Below, one piece after another: positions 45,682-54,204 of a stretch of 64,000 nucleotides of DNA. The first letter of the stretch is position 1. Each line of letters opens with the position of its first letter. The notes beneath the pieces are model-generated. The model worked only from the letters and a program-made list of their open reading frames with translations, made no database searches and had not been told where the DNA came from. The position numbers were made by a program, and so were the translations under genes. Origin of the DNA: an uncultured beta proteobacterium. GTDB taxonomy: Bacteria > Pseudomonadota > Gammaproteobacteria > Burkholderiales > Burkholderiaceae_B. Where the stretch lies: contig CAIJKV010000359.1 of NCBI GenBank assembly GCA_903821335.1, forward strand, positions 1-64,000, read 5' to 3'.

Positions 45682-46491
45682 ATGTTTGTCCCAAAACTTA
45701 GACTTGAAAATAAAGTGGTCATCGTGACTGGCGCGGGCTGCGTGGGGCCAGGATGGGGCAACGGCCGGGCGATTTCGGTTCGGTTTGCCCAGGAGGGCGC
45801 ACGCGTTTTTGCTGTCGACAAGAGTCTGGACGCGATGACTGAAACGCGCGATATGATCCATGCGTTCGGTGGTGATTTCACGCCTCATGTGGCCGACGTG
45901 ACAGATAGTCGCGCGATTGCCGAGCTCGTCACGGCTTGCATTGCCCGGTATGGCACCATCGACCTTCTGGTCAATAACGTCGGCGGCCCCGCGCCCGGTG
46001 GCCCGGTTGTCCTGAGCGAAGAAAGCTGGGATGCGCAGATTGACCTGAACCTGAAATCGGTTTTCCTGATGTGCAAGTATGTGATGCCGGTGATGGAATC
46101 ACAGGGCGCCGGGGCGATTGTCAACATCGCGTCAATATCCGGTATTCGCTTTAGCGGGTCGCCGCAGGTTGGCTACGCGGCAGCCAAGGCGGGTGTCATT
46201 CAGTTTGGCCGGGTTGTTGCGGTGGAATATGCCAAGAAAGGCATACGCATCAATACGGTGCTGCCGGGGCAGTTGCATACGCCACTTGTGGATGCTGTGC
46301 TGGCGAATACGCAGAGTGGGGGCGATGTTGAGACACTGCTCAAGCGCCGGCAGGCTCGTATCCCCATGCCGTTCACGGGCGATGGTCGCGACACCGCAAA
46401 TGCGGCGTTATTCCTGGCTTCGGATGAGGCAAGGTTCATTACCGGTACTGAACTGATTGTGGATGGCGGGATGACCGCGAAATGTGATTGA
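45682..46491 (+). CDS. Short-chain dehydrogenase/reductase (SDR)
   Basis: The 269-residue classical SDR has cofactor motif VVIVTGAGCVGPGWGNGRAI (a lengthened glycine loop), NNVGGPAPG, catalytic Ser in IVNIASISGIRFSG, the YxxxK motif YAAAKAGVI and the end motif ITGTELIVDGGMTAK. It probably oxidises or reduces a hydroxy/oxo acid with NAD(P). The ATG at 45682 is chosen because the domain begins there; an ATG at 45616 is possible and neither has a clear ribosome-binding site. It is followed 108 bp later by a Bug receptor on the same strand, suggesting a shared catabolic role. Confidence 0.9.
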   Translation: MFVPKLRLENKVVIVTGAGCVGPGWGNGRAISVRFAQEGARVFAVDKSLDAMTETRDMIHAFGGDFTPHVADVTDSRAIAELVTACIARYGTIDLLVNNVGGPAPGGPVVLSEESWDAQIDLNLKSVFLMCKYVMPVMESQGAGAIVNIASISGIRFSGSPQVGYAAAKAGVIQFGRVVAVEYAKKGIRINTVLPGQLHTPLVDAVLANTQSGGDVETLLKRRQARIPMPFTGDGRDTANAALFLASDEARFITGTELIVDGGMTAKCD

Positions 46492-46599
46492 GTACCCGGT
46501 GCGAGTGGTTCGCATAAGGTGACTGCATGCACGCCGGTCGGGTGATAACAATCATGCGCCCGATGGCCGGTGAAAATATCTGACAAGGACGGAGACAAC

Positions 46600-47568
46600 A
46601 TGAATCATAAAAAAATACTGGCGGCTATTGCGGTCATGGCAAGTTTGCTCGGGTCTGCAACCCAGGCTGAGGATAAATTTCCCATCAAGACTGTTCAGGT
46701 GGTGATTCCCTTTGCGCCGGGCGATACCGACAACATGCTCAGGCCATTTATCGACAAGATGGGCGAATTCCTGGGGCAACCTGCCATCATGATCTACAAG
46801 GCGGGCGCAGGCGGCGGGGTCGGGGCGGGCCAGGTGGCGGCGAGCAAGCCCGATGGCTACACGCTCGTCGGCACATCGCAGGGTTCGCTTGTGGTGGTTC
46901 CCTTGTTCAATAAGGACATCAAATACACCACGGAATCCTTTGCACCGATCGCCTCGTTGTCCGAGGGCGGGTTCATGCTGCTGGTGGCCTCAAGTTCACC
47001 CTGGAAGAATTTGCAGGACCTGGTGGACTACTCGAAGAAATTTCCAAGCAAGATCAACTATACGACGTCAGGGGCGATGGGCGTGACACACCTGCTGGCC
47101 GAGATTTTTGCCAACGAGGCGGGTGTCAAATGGACGCATATTCCTGAAAAGGGAAGTGGACCCGCGATTACCGCGCTACTTGGCGGTCATGTGGAAATGG
47201 CGTCGTCGGCCGTGGCCCCCGCGCTTGCACACATCCGCGCCGGCACACTGCGACCGCTTGCGACGTTTGGGACGACGCGTTTGAAGGCGTTCCCCGATAT
47301 TCCAACCTTCCAGGAACTGGGCTACAAGATTGCCAGCCCGGGGTATTACGGGATTTCTGCCCCCAAGGGCACGCCGAAGGAAGTGGTTGACGCGATTTAT
47401 TCCGCAGCTGAAAAAGCGACCGAAAAATACAAGACACAAATTGCCGAGAACCTTGGCGGCTTTGGCGCTGAAATCAAGCTGCTCGGACCCAAAGAATATT
47501 CTGAATACCTCGACAGCCAGAACAAACTCTTTTCTGCTGCTAAAAAGGATCTGGATTTGACACAATAG
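46600..47568 (+). CDS. Bug/TctC family periplasmic receptor (first of three)
   Basis: This is a 322-residue tripartite tricarboxylate transporter-type binding protein. The signal peptide is AAIAVMASLLGSATQA, then the family start FPIKTVQVVIPFAPGDTDNM and later LVGTSQGSLVVVPL and ISAPKGTPKEVVDAIYSAA. Such receptors bind carboxylates, amides or aromatic acids. No TctA/TctB membrane genes lie nearby, so it must share a distant transporter or act as a sensor. GGAGACAAC precedes the start at 46600. The SDR gene upstream is its likely functional partner. Confidence 0.92.
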   Translation: MNHKKILAAIAVMASLLGSATQAEDKFPIKTVQVVIPFAPGDTDNMLRPFIDKMGEFLGQPAIMIYKAGAGGGVGAGQVAASKPDGYTLVGTSQGSLVVVPLFNKDIKYTTESFAPIASLSEGGFMLLVASSSPWKNLQDLVDYSKKFPSKINYTTSGAMGVTHLLAEIFANEAGVKWTHIPEKGSGPAITALLGGHVEMASSAVAPALAHIRAGTLRPLATFGTTRLKAFPDIPTFQELGYKIASPGYYGISAPKGTPKEVVDAIYSAAEKATEKYKTQIAENLGGFGAEIKLLGPKEYSEYLDSQNKLFSAAKKDLDLTQ

Positions 47569-47602
47569 TGACTGCCAAATCACTTTCAAGAGATTTCTGA
47601 CA

Positions 47603-49249
47603 ATGGTCCTGACAGCGTTCAAATGGATTCGGGTCTTTGTGGCTGTGCTGGTGTTGTCGCTGGGTGCGTCAAGTGCCTTTGGCGACACACTGCACCCACT
47701 CAAGCCGGCAGATCGTTCAAGTCCGCGCGCGGCGCTCGAGACGTTCTTCGCCTCGGCCGATTCGGTAGGTGATTTTCTGATTCATGATTACGTGCCTTCG
47801 CCCTCGCGCGTGAAGTACGAACACTTGATTCAGCTTTCAGGTGGCGTGCTCCAGAGCCTGGACTTGAGTGACGTCGCCCCTGCGGCGCGCCCCAAGACGG
47901 GGCGCTCAGTCGCGATGGCACTCTACGAAATCCTGAGCAAAGTTCCACTGCCGCCATCCGACGAGATTCCGGATGCGGATCAGATCAAGAAAATGCCTGC
48001 GGCGGATGCACAACGGTGGGTGATTCCCGATACGGAAATTGCACTGACGCGCGTACAAAGCGGGCCACACACAGGCGAGTTTCTGTTTAGTTCAGACACC
48101 GTTGCGCGAGCCGGCGACTTTTATGAAATGATCAGCACACAGCCCTACCTGCGTGCGGCCTCGTTCAAGGACATCTATAAAAATATCCACATCAGCGGGG
48201 GCTGGATGATTCCCCACCGGTGGATCGCGGCGATGCCGGCCTCGTTTCGTGAGACGGTAGCCGACCAGTCTGTCTGGAAGTGGATCGGGTTCGTACTGAT
48301 TCTGCTTCTATTTACGCTTCTCCTGTTTGTGGCCTATCGCGTCTCGCGACTCGGGGGTGAAGGGCAACGACTCCTGCGTGCCTCAGCGCAACTGGTCATG
48401 CCGGGGTACGTTCTGCTGGCGGTGCCCACGGCGGCCTATCTCGTCCTGGTGCAACTGAATTTTCTGGGTTCCGCCGCCAGCCGGGTTGAAATCACGGTTG
48501 AGGCGGTCATGTACCTGGCCGGTGCGTGGATGGCGTGGCGTTTCGCCTCGGTCATTGCCGAGACGATTCTCGCCTCACCCCGCATCGCGACAGAAAGTGT
48601 GGATGCCCATCTCGTACGCCTTGGCACGCGCCTTTTTGGGGCGATTGCCGGGGCAACGATGGTCGCCATTGGCGCTGATCATGTGGGGGTGCCGGTGTAC
48701 GGTATTGTCGCAGGGCTGGGGGTAGGCGGGTTGGCAGTCGCGCTGGCTGCCCAACCCACGATTGAGAACCTGATCGGTGGCCTGAATCTGTTCGCCGACA
48801 AGCCCGTGCGGGTGGGGGATCTTTGTCAGTACGGTCAGTCGTTAGGAACCGTCGAGGCAATTGGCATTCGTTCTGCCCGCATCCGTAGCCTTGACCGTAC
48901 GCTCACCACGATTCCAAACGGAACCCTGGCCGGCATGCCGATTATTAATTTCTCGCGACGAGATCGGATCCTGATCCAGACTATTATCGGGCTGCCAGTC
49001 AAGACCACACCCGCACAGCTCAACATCATCCTCACGAAGTTTCGCGCACTGCTGAGCGCTGATCCGCGTGTCGATGCGGCATCGTCGCGTGCACGATTTG
49101 TCGGCATTGGGGCCAGTTCGCTCGACATCGAGGTGTTCGCGTATGTCGACACCACCCACTGGGATGCCTTCCTGGGCATTCGTGAGGAAATTCTGTTGCG
49201 AATGATGAGCATCGTCGAACAAGAGGGCATGACGCTGGCATTTCGTTAA
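47603..49249 (+). CDS. MscS family mechanosensitive channel protein
   Basis: The 548-residue protein has a signal-like N-terminus (VFVAVLVLSLGASSAFG), a long periplasmic region (residues 27-220), then membrane helices and the MscS pore and beta domain. The pore helix region is VPVYGIVAGLGVGGLAVALA, followed by AQPTIENLIGG; the beta domain includes DKPVRVGDLCQYG and TTIPNGTLAGMPIINFSRRD. It would open under membrane tension to release solutes. It starts 34 bp after the Bug receptor stop and converges with the MarR gene after a 64-bp gap. Confidence 0.92.
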   Translation: MVLTAFKWIRVFVAVLVLSLGASSAFGDTLHPLKPADRSSPRAALETFFASADSVGDFLIHDYVPSPSRVKYEHLIQLSGGVLQSLDLSDVAPAARPKTGRSVAMALYEILSKVPLPPSDEIPDADQIKKMPAADAQRWVIPDTEIALTRVQSGPHTGEFLFSSDTVARAGDFYEMISTQPYLRAASFKDIYKNIHISGGWMIPHRWIAAMPASFRETVADQSVWKWIGFVLILLLFTLLLFVAYRVSRLGGEGQRLLRASAQLVMPGYVLLAVPTAAYLVLVQLNFLGSAASRVEITVEAVMYLAGAWMAWRFASVIAETILASPRIATESVDAHLVRLGTRLFGAIAGATMVAIGADHVGVPVYGIVAGLGVGGLAVALAAQPTIENLIGGLNLFADKPVRVGDLCQYGQSLGTVEAIGIRSARIRSLDRTLTTIPNGTLAGMPIINFSRRDRILIQTIIGLPVKTTPAQLNIILTKFRALLSADPRVDAASSRARFVGIGASSLDIEVFAYVDTTHWDAFLGIREEILLRMMSIVEQEGMTLAFR

Positions 49250-49313
49250 ACGAGGCTGAGCCAGATTTCAGCCGGATGCCCGGGGAATGCAAGCTTGCGT
49301 CAACAATACGCCG

Positions 49314-49790
49314 TTACTGGGCACTCAGGTGCCGCATGACCTCGTGCCAGCCTGATTCGGCAGCGAGTCCTACCTGGTCGAAAATGGCGCTCAACTGTTT
49401 CATCTGCGTGCCGGTCAGCTGCATTTCCAAATGTTCCCCGGAAGGAGTGAGCGCCAGTTGCCTGACGCGCCGGTCATGGTCGGCCGTGTTAATCGCGATC
49501 AGGTTCATTGCAATCAACTGTCGCAACGGTGCATGGAGTGCCTGCTTGCTGACGTTGAGTGTGGCCAGCAAATCATTGACGGTGGTCAGTGGATGGCGGC
49601 CGACAAAATAGAGAATACGGTGATGAACCCGCCCTAAGCCGCGACGCTCGAGAATCCGGTCGGGCAAGGCCGTAAAGGCGCGATAGCCAAAGTACAACTG
49701 CTCAATCGCTGTGCGCAACCCATTGTCGTTGGCAGTTGGCGCACTGGCACTCGCGGTGGACGCGTGTTGGGGTTTTTGTTGGTCAATCAT
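49314..49790 (-). CDS. MarR family transcriptional regulator
   Basis: This is a 158-residue winged-helix regulator with the MarR core: ILYFVGRHPLTTVNDLLATL, recognition region NVSKQALHAPLRQLIAMNLI and wing NTADHDRRVRQLALTPSGEH. A 24-residue Ser/Ala-rich N-terminus precedes it. Its start codon lies within one of two near-identical 15-bp palindromes, and the second lies just before the divergent aminotransferase gene. Autoregulation plus control of the aminotransferase is therefore likely. The ligand is unknown. Confidence 0.92.
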   Translation of the reverse strand: MIDQQKPQHASTASASAPTANDNGLRTAIEQLYFGYRAFTALPDRILERRGLGRVHHRILYFVGRHPLTTVNDLLATLNVSKQALHAPLRQLIAMNLIAINTADHDRRVRQLALTPSGEHLEMQLTGTQMKQLSAIFDQVGLAAESGWHEVMRHLSAQ

Positions 49791-49796
49791 ATTGAC
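49782..49796. promoter_or_regulatory. MarR-type operator, site 1
   Basis: GTCAATCATATTGAC is a perfect palindrome with 6-bp arms and a 3-nt centre. It covers the MarR start codon (49788-49790). Its partner site lies 47 bp away centre to centre. Confidence 0.72.
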
Positions 49797-49828
49797 ATAA
49801 TAGTCAGTTGCCTTTAACCTGTCGATAG

Positions 49829-49843
49829 GTCAAGTATATTGAC
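49829..49843. promoter_or_regulatory. MarR-type operator, site 2
   Basis: GTCAAGTATATTGAC differs from site 1 at two positions (one arm base and one centre base). It lies 20 bp before the aminotransferase start at 49863, placed to block its transcription. Confidence 0.7.
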
Positions 49844-49862
49844 ATTTAATAGGCGCCTACTC

Positions 49863-51047
49863 ATGCATGCATTTTCTGCTTCTGCCAGGACACAGCTTTC
49901 TTCTCGAATCGCTGGGTTACAGCCTTCACCGATCCGCGAAATCCTGGCCGTGGTCGACCGGCCTGGCATGATTTCCTTTGCTGGAGGGTTGCCCGCCGTA
50001 GAGAGTTTTCCTGAATTCAGTCTGGACGACATGCCTCCGCGGGTTTTGCAATATGGCGCGAGCGAGGGCGATTGGGACCTGCGTCAGCGCATCGCCCAGG
50101 ACCTGCTTGAGGTCGGCTTGCCCTGCACGCCTGAACAGGTGCTGGTGCTGTCCGGATCGCAGCAAGGTATTGACCTGGTTGCAAAGTTGTTTATTGATCC
50201 TGGCACGCCCGTGGCGGTCGAAACGCCCACCTATCTGGCAGCCTTGCAGGTGTTCCGGTTTTTTGGTGCCGCATTGCTGGCCTACGATGCCCAGGCAACT
50301 GACGCCCAGGCCTTCAGTCAGGGCAAGCCCGCCTTTGCCTACGCGATCCCGACTTTCCAGAATCCTAGCGGCCGTTGCCTGACGCGTGAACAACGTGACA
50401 CCCTGGCCCAGGCCTGCGACGCGACGCACACTCCATTGTTCGAAGACGACCCGTATCGTGATCTCGTGTATGACGACTGTGACCGCAGCCCGGTCTGCGC
50501 GCGACTCAAGACAGCCCCGTGGATATATCAGGGCTCGTTTTCAAAGAGTCTGGCACCGGGACTGCGCCTGGGTTATCTGGTGGCCTCACCCGAGCTCTTG
50601 CCGTTCCTGACGCGCCTCAAGCAAGCGGCGGACCTGCACAGCAACCGGGTCAGCCAATGGCTCGTACTTGGGCAACTCAATGATTCGAATCGTCAGTCGC
50701 GTCTGACAGAACTCGCTCAACGCTATCGACAGCGCAGGGATGCTTTCGAACGGGCGCTTGGCCGTCACTTTGGTCAGTTGGCGACCTGGCAGACTCCACC
50801 TGGCGGACTATTTTTCTGGATCACTCTCAATCAGTCGATCGACACCCGCAAGCTTCTTCCCCAGGCAATCGAGCGCGGTGTCGCTTTCATGCCAGGCGAA
50901 TCGTTTTTAATAACAACGCATAGCGGTTGCGGGCAACTCAGGCTCAACTTCAGTCATGCGACTGAAGAGCAGGCCGACAGGGGTCTCAAGGTGCTGGCCG
51001 AACTGATCCAGCAAGCGTGTGCGATGCCGAAGCCATCGTTTGGGTGA
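49863..51047 (+). CDS. PLP-dependent aminotransferase (class I/II, AAT fold)
   Basis: The 394-residue fold-type I enzyme belongs to the 2-aminoadipate/MocR-type aminotransferase group, here without a DNA-binding domain. Landmarks are SFAGGLPAVESFPE, LQYGASEGDWDLRQRIAQDL, LSGSQQGIDLVAK, the PLP-contacting TFQNPSGRCL and ED-DPYRDL, the Schiff-base lysine in YQGSFSKSLAPGLRLGYLVA, and LRLNFSHA. It transfers amino groups between an unknown amino acid and an oxo acid. The ATG at 49863 is preferred; an upstream TTG lies within the operator. It is divergent from marR and converges with a DASS transporter gene. Confidence 0.92.
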   Translation: MHAFSASARTQLSSRIAGLQPSPIREILAVVDRPGMISFAGGLPAVESFPEFSLDDMPPRVLQYGASEGDWDLRQRIAQDLLEVGLPCTPEQVLVLSGSQQGIDLVAKLFIDPGTPVAVETPTYLAALQVFRFFGAALLAYDAQATDAQAFSQGKPAFAYAIPTFQNPSGRCLTREQRDTLAQACDATHTPLFEDDPYRDLVYDDCDRSPVCARLKTAPWIYQGSFSKSLAPGLRLGYLVASPELLPFLTRLKQAADLHSNRVSQWLVLGQLNDSNRQSRLTELAQRYRQRRDAFERALGRHFGQLATWQTPPGGLFFWITLNQSIDTRKLLPQAIERGVAFMPGESFLITTHSGCGQLRLNFSHATEEQADRGLKVLAELIQQACAMPKPSFG

Positions 51048-51085
51048 TTGGCGAGGGCAAGCGCAGGCGCTCGCCACCGTGCGCG

Positions 51086-52531
51086 CTATCCGACAAACTT
51101 CAGCCAGGGCAGGACAATGACGATCAGGCCCGCGAAGTAGATGAGTCCGAAGATCAACCCAAACTTCCAGAAATCTCTTTTGCCAATGAAGCCGCTTCCG
51201 AAATACATCGGGGCCGGCCCCGTCGCATAGGGCGATATGACCCCCATCAAACCGAGCGAATAGCAGCACAGCATGGTCAGCAGCGGCGCGGACACGCCCG
51301 GCACGCTCATGCCAACGGCCAGCACGACAGGCAAGACCGCAGCCGCATGTGACGTGATGCTGGAAAAGAAATAGTGGATCCAGAAGAACAATGCCACAAG
51401 CGCCACCAGGGCGACCGTGGCTGACGTGCCGGCGAGTGGCTTGGCGAATAATTCCGCGACCCAGCGGATGAAACCGATTTCATTCAGACCAGACGACAGG
51501 GTGAGCAGCGATGTGAAGTAAAAAAGGACTTCCCAAGCGCTTTTTTCGGCAACGATGTCCGCAAAGTCGACAACCCGCGTGATAAGAAGCAGTGAGATGA
51601 TGACCAGCACCACCATCGTCGCATTGATATAGTTCGCTCCCAGGTAGGGCAAGCTGATGTTTGGATTCGATCCGGTGATCCATAAAAACATCGCCAGGAT
51701 GACGAGCCCTGACATCACCCACTCGTTGCGTGTCAGTGGACCCATGCGTTTGAGTTCAGCATTGGCCCAGGTGACAACCTCGGGGCTTTCCTTGATTTCG
51801 GGACGGCAGATCAGATAGCTCAGTAAGGGCACCAGGATGAGCAGCAGGATGCCAAGCGGCGCAAAGCCAACAAACCATTGCGACCAGGAAATGTCGACAT
51901 TAGTTGTTTTCTTCGCAATGGCAAGGGCCGCTGCATTGGGTGCAAGTGCGGTCAGGAAAAGTGAACTGGTGACGGCAGTGCTGGCGAACGCTGTCCACAT
52001 GACATAAGTGCCGATCTTTCCTGCGGTGGGCCCGGGTTCGGATCCGAAAATCTTTGGAATATTGCTCACGATGGGGTAGATCGTGCCACCGCTGCGTGCG
52101 GTGTTAGAAGGTGTCGCTGGCGCCAGCACCAGATCAGAAAGCATGACGGCATAACCCAGTCCAAGTGTGCGACGTCCCAGGGCGCGTACCAGCAGGAGGG
52201 CGATGCGCTTGCCCAAACCGCTTTTGCGGTAACCGATGGCAAAGATGAAGGCACCGACGATCAGCCACACAGTGCTTTCGGAAAAACCTGAGAGCGCCCA
52301 GCGCAGGGACTTGTTTGGGTCGGGTTCGACATAGCCCATGACGGCGGCAAAGGTCAGGCCAATCAGGCCGACTGCCCCGACCGGCATGGACTCAAGTACC
52401 AGCCCTGTAATCACCGCCGCAAATATGGCGAAGTAATGCCATTGGTTTGCCTTGAGTCCCTCGGGAATGGGTATCAGGTAAAGGACCAGCCAGACGATTA
52501 CCGGTGCTATTAATTTCAGGTTGATCTTCAT
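51086..52531 (-). CDS. DASS family anion transporter (SLC13/CitT type)
   Basis: This is a 481-residue membrane carrier of the divalent anion:sodium symporter or antiporter family with about 12 spans. Family marks are WLIVGAFIFAIGYRKSGLGK, then APATPSNTARSGGTIYPIV with the substrate-binding SNT motif, and ISPYATGPAPMYFGSGFI in the second half (an SxT-type counterpart region). It carries di- or tricarboxylates such as succinate, citrate, tartrate or malate, either with sodium or by exchange. GAAGAG precedes the start. It is monocistronic, convergent with the aminotransferase gene. Confidence 0.93.
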   Translation of the reverse strand: MKINLKLIAPVIVWLVLYLIPIPEGLKANQWHYFAIFAAVITGLVLESMPVGAVGLIGLTFAAVMGYVEPDPNKSLRWALSGFSESTVWLIVGAFIFAIGYRKSGLGKRIALLLVRALGRRTLGLGYAVMLSDLVLAPATPSNTARSGGTIYPIVSNIPKIFGSEPGPTAGKIGTYVMWTAFASTAVTSSLFLTALAPNAAALAIAKKTTNVDISWSQWFVGFAPLGILLLILVPLLSYLICRPEIKESPEVVTWANAELKRMGPLTRNEWVMSGLVILAMFLWITGSNPNISLPYLGANYINATMVVLVIISLLLITRVVDFADIVAEKSAWEVLFYFTSLLTLSSGLNEIGFIRWVAELFAKPLAGTSATVALVALVALFFWIHYFFSSITSHAAAVLPVVLAVGMSVPGVSAPLLTMLCCYSLGLMGVISPYATGPAPMYFGSGFIGKRDFWKFGLIFGLIYFAGLIVIVLPWLKFVG

Positions 52532-53198
52532 GGTTGACTCTTCATTGTTCTTTCACCTGACGACAAGCCTTGAATATACATTTTTTTGAGATATTAATAC
52601 CCGCCTGATTCACCCGTTATTACGATGGATCAAGTCGGCTTGAGCCGATCGGTTCAGATGTCAAAAACGTTGAATGAGTTCTCCCCAAAACACGGGGTTA
52701 AGCTTGTGGATAACTTTATGCATAAGTGCGAAAACCCGCGCCCTGATTCGGTCGTCACTTCACTGCATCAAAGTTGCTCATATTGGTGACTATTCCTGAA
52801 GAACCGGAGCCAGGACAGGTGGATCAAGACGATATTTCCGATTGGGTCACGTCATACGCCTTTCATATACCGTGTCAGCAGGGCAGTTTGACCGGATGGA
52901 TCGACATGGGCTGGTGTGGGTAAATTCATAAAAAAACCAGACAATGTCAAGACACGATGAGCAAACCTGTATGAAATGTGGAAATTGTTGAGCAAATTTG
53001 GGCAGAAAATGCTGGTTGGTTTCGAACTGACGAAATCATTCAAACCATGCATATGACCGTTTGATGAACGCTTTGTGGCATCACGATCAGTCAATATGCG
53101 GCTGTCGCTGCAAACACCTTTACTTGGCTTGCCTTTCAGCCCTATATGGCTACTAAAGTGCGTGTTGACGGCCTGTGGACAACGTGGTGGATTCCGGT
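52532..53198. other. 667-bp stretch without a convincing gene
   Basis: This is the largest gap in the window and is less GC-rich than its neighbours. Frames of 80 residues (52852-53094, minus) and 54 residues (52625-52789, plus) lack ribosome-binding sites and recognisable content. One perfect DnaA-type box (TGTGGATAA, 52705-52713) and a CCCC/GGGG hairpin (52684-52697 region) are present. The part nearest 52532 should hold the DASS promoter. Confidence 0.45.
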
Positions 53199-54167
53199 CT
53201 AGTTGGCCTTGATGTCACGCGTCTGGACCAGGATATTCCATTTGTTGACATCGTCAAGAATAAAGCGTGCAAACTGTTCGGAACTGCCTCCGACAGGCTC
53301 CATCCCAATGGCTGCAAATCGTTGCAAGATGTCTGGTTGCTCAAGAATGGCATTGACCTCACGGTTCAGGCGAGCCACGACTGCAGCCGGCATCCTGGAC
53401 GGCCCCAGCAGCCCAAACCATGTGTAGACGCCGGTATCCGGATAACCCTGTTCACCAAGTGAAGGGACCCCAGGAAGCAGGGAAGAGCGCTGTGAGCCAA
53501 ACACGGCGATCGCACGCAGCTTGCCGGCCTGAATTTGCGAAAGAGCCGCCACGATCGGATGAATCCCTGCCGTGAGCTGCCCGCCGATCAGGTCTGTGAC
53601 CGCTGGCGCATCACCTTTGTACGGGACATGGGTCATATTGGACTTGGCAATATTATTGAACAACTCAAGCGCGAGATGGGGTGCAGTGCCGTTGCCTGGG
53701 CTCGATACATTCACCTGAGCGCCTGGTTTGCCCGCAAGTTCCAGCAAATCCTTGACCGACCGGATCGGGGAATTCGCAGGGACGAGCAAGAACAGGGGCG
53801 CGCGCACGACCTGAACGATGGGGGTGAAGTCGTTCAACGTGTCGTACGGCAGTTCACCATACAGGGCGGGATTGGTCGTGTGCGGTGCTGCCGCCATCAT
53901 CAGCGTGTAGCCATCCGGATCCGACTTGGCAATCAGTGCCGACGCGATCCTGGTATTGGCGCCAGGTTTGTTTTCAACAATAACGGGTTGCCCAAGGCGG
54001 GCGGCCAATTTTTCGCCAACAACACGGGTCGCGATGTCATTGGAGCCACCAGCCGGGAAGGGCGAAATGATCCGGATCGGCCGGGCCGGCCAGGACTGAG
54101 CACTCGCCACGCCTGCGGCACCGAGTAACAGCACCGCGGCGATCATCATGCGACACGCGAATCTCAT
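53199..54167 (-). CDS. Bug/TctC family periplasmic receptor (second of three)
   Basis: The 322-residue receptor has signal peptide AAVLLLGAAGVASA, then SWPARPIRIISPFPAGGSND, DPDGYTLMMAAAPHTTNPAL and MTHVPYKGDAPAVTDLIGGQ, all standard Bug features. GGAG precedes the start. It lies 37 bp after the acyl-CoA dehydrogenase gene on the same strand, so the two are probably co-transcribed and the ligand is likely the acid that becomes the acyl-CoA substrate. No TctAB genes are in the window. Confidence 0.93.
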   Translation of the reverse strand: MRFACRMMIAAVLLLGAAGVASAQSWPARPIRIISPFPAGGSNDIATRVVGEKLAARLGQPVIVENKPGANTRIASALIAKSDPDGYTLMMAAAPHTTNPALYGELPYDTLNDFTPIVQVVRAPLFLLVPANSPIRSVKDLLELAGKPGAQVNVSSPGNGTAPHLALELFNNIAKSNMTHVPYKGDAPAVTDLIGGQLTAGIHPIVAALSQIQAGKLRAIAVFGSQRSSLLPGVPSLGEQGYPDTGVYTWFGLLGPSRMPAAVVARLNREVNAILEQPDILQRFAAIGMEPVGGSSEQFARFILDDVNKWNILVQTRDIKAN

Positions 54168-54204
54168 AGGGGTCTCCGTATTTTCTTATTTGAGCGTTCG
54201 AAAA

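Noticed and set aside
52705-52713. DnaA-type box suggesting a replication origin
   Set aside because: Only one perfect box, with no cluster, no AT-rich unwinding element beside it and no dnaA/parAB genes nearby.
52625-52789. 54-codon frame in the large intergenic gap
   Set aside because: No ribosome-binding site, no recognisable content; fits chance in this stretch.
53535-54128. Open frame of about 200 codons opposite the second Bug receptor
   Set aside because: Antisense shadow of a complete, recognisable Bug gene; composition is Arg-rich and unlike a real protein.
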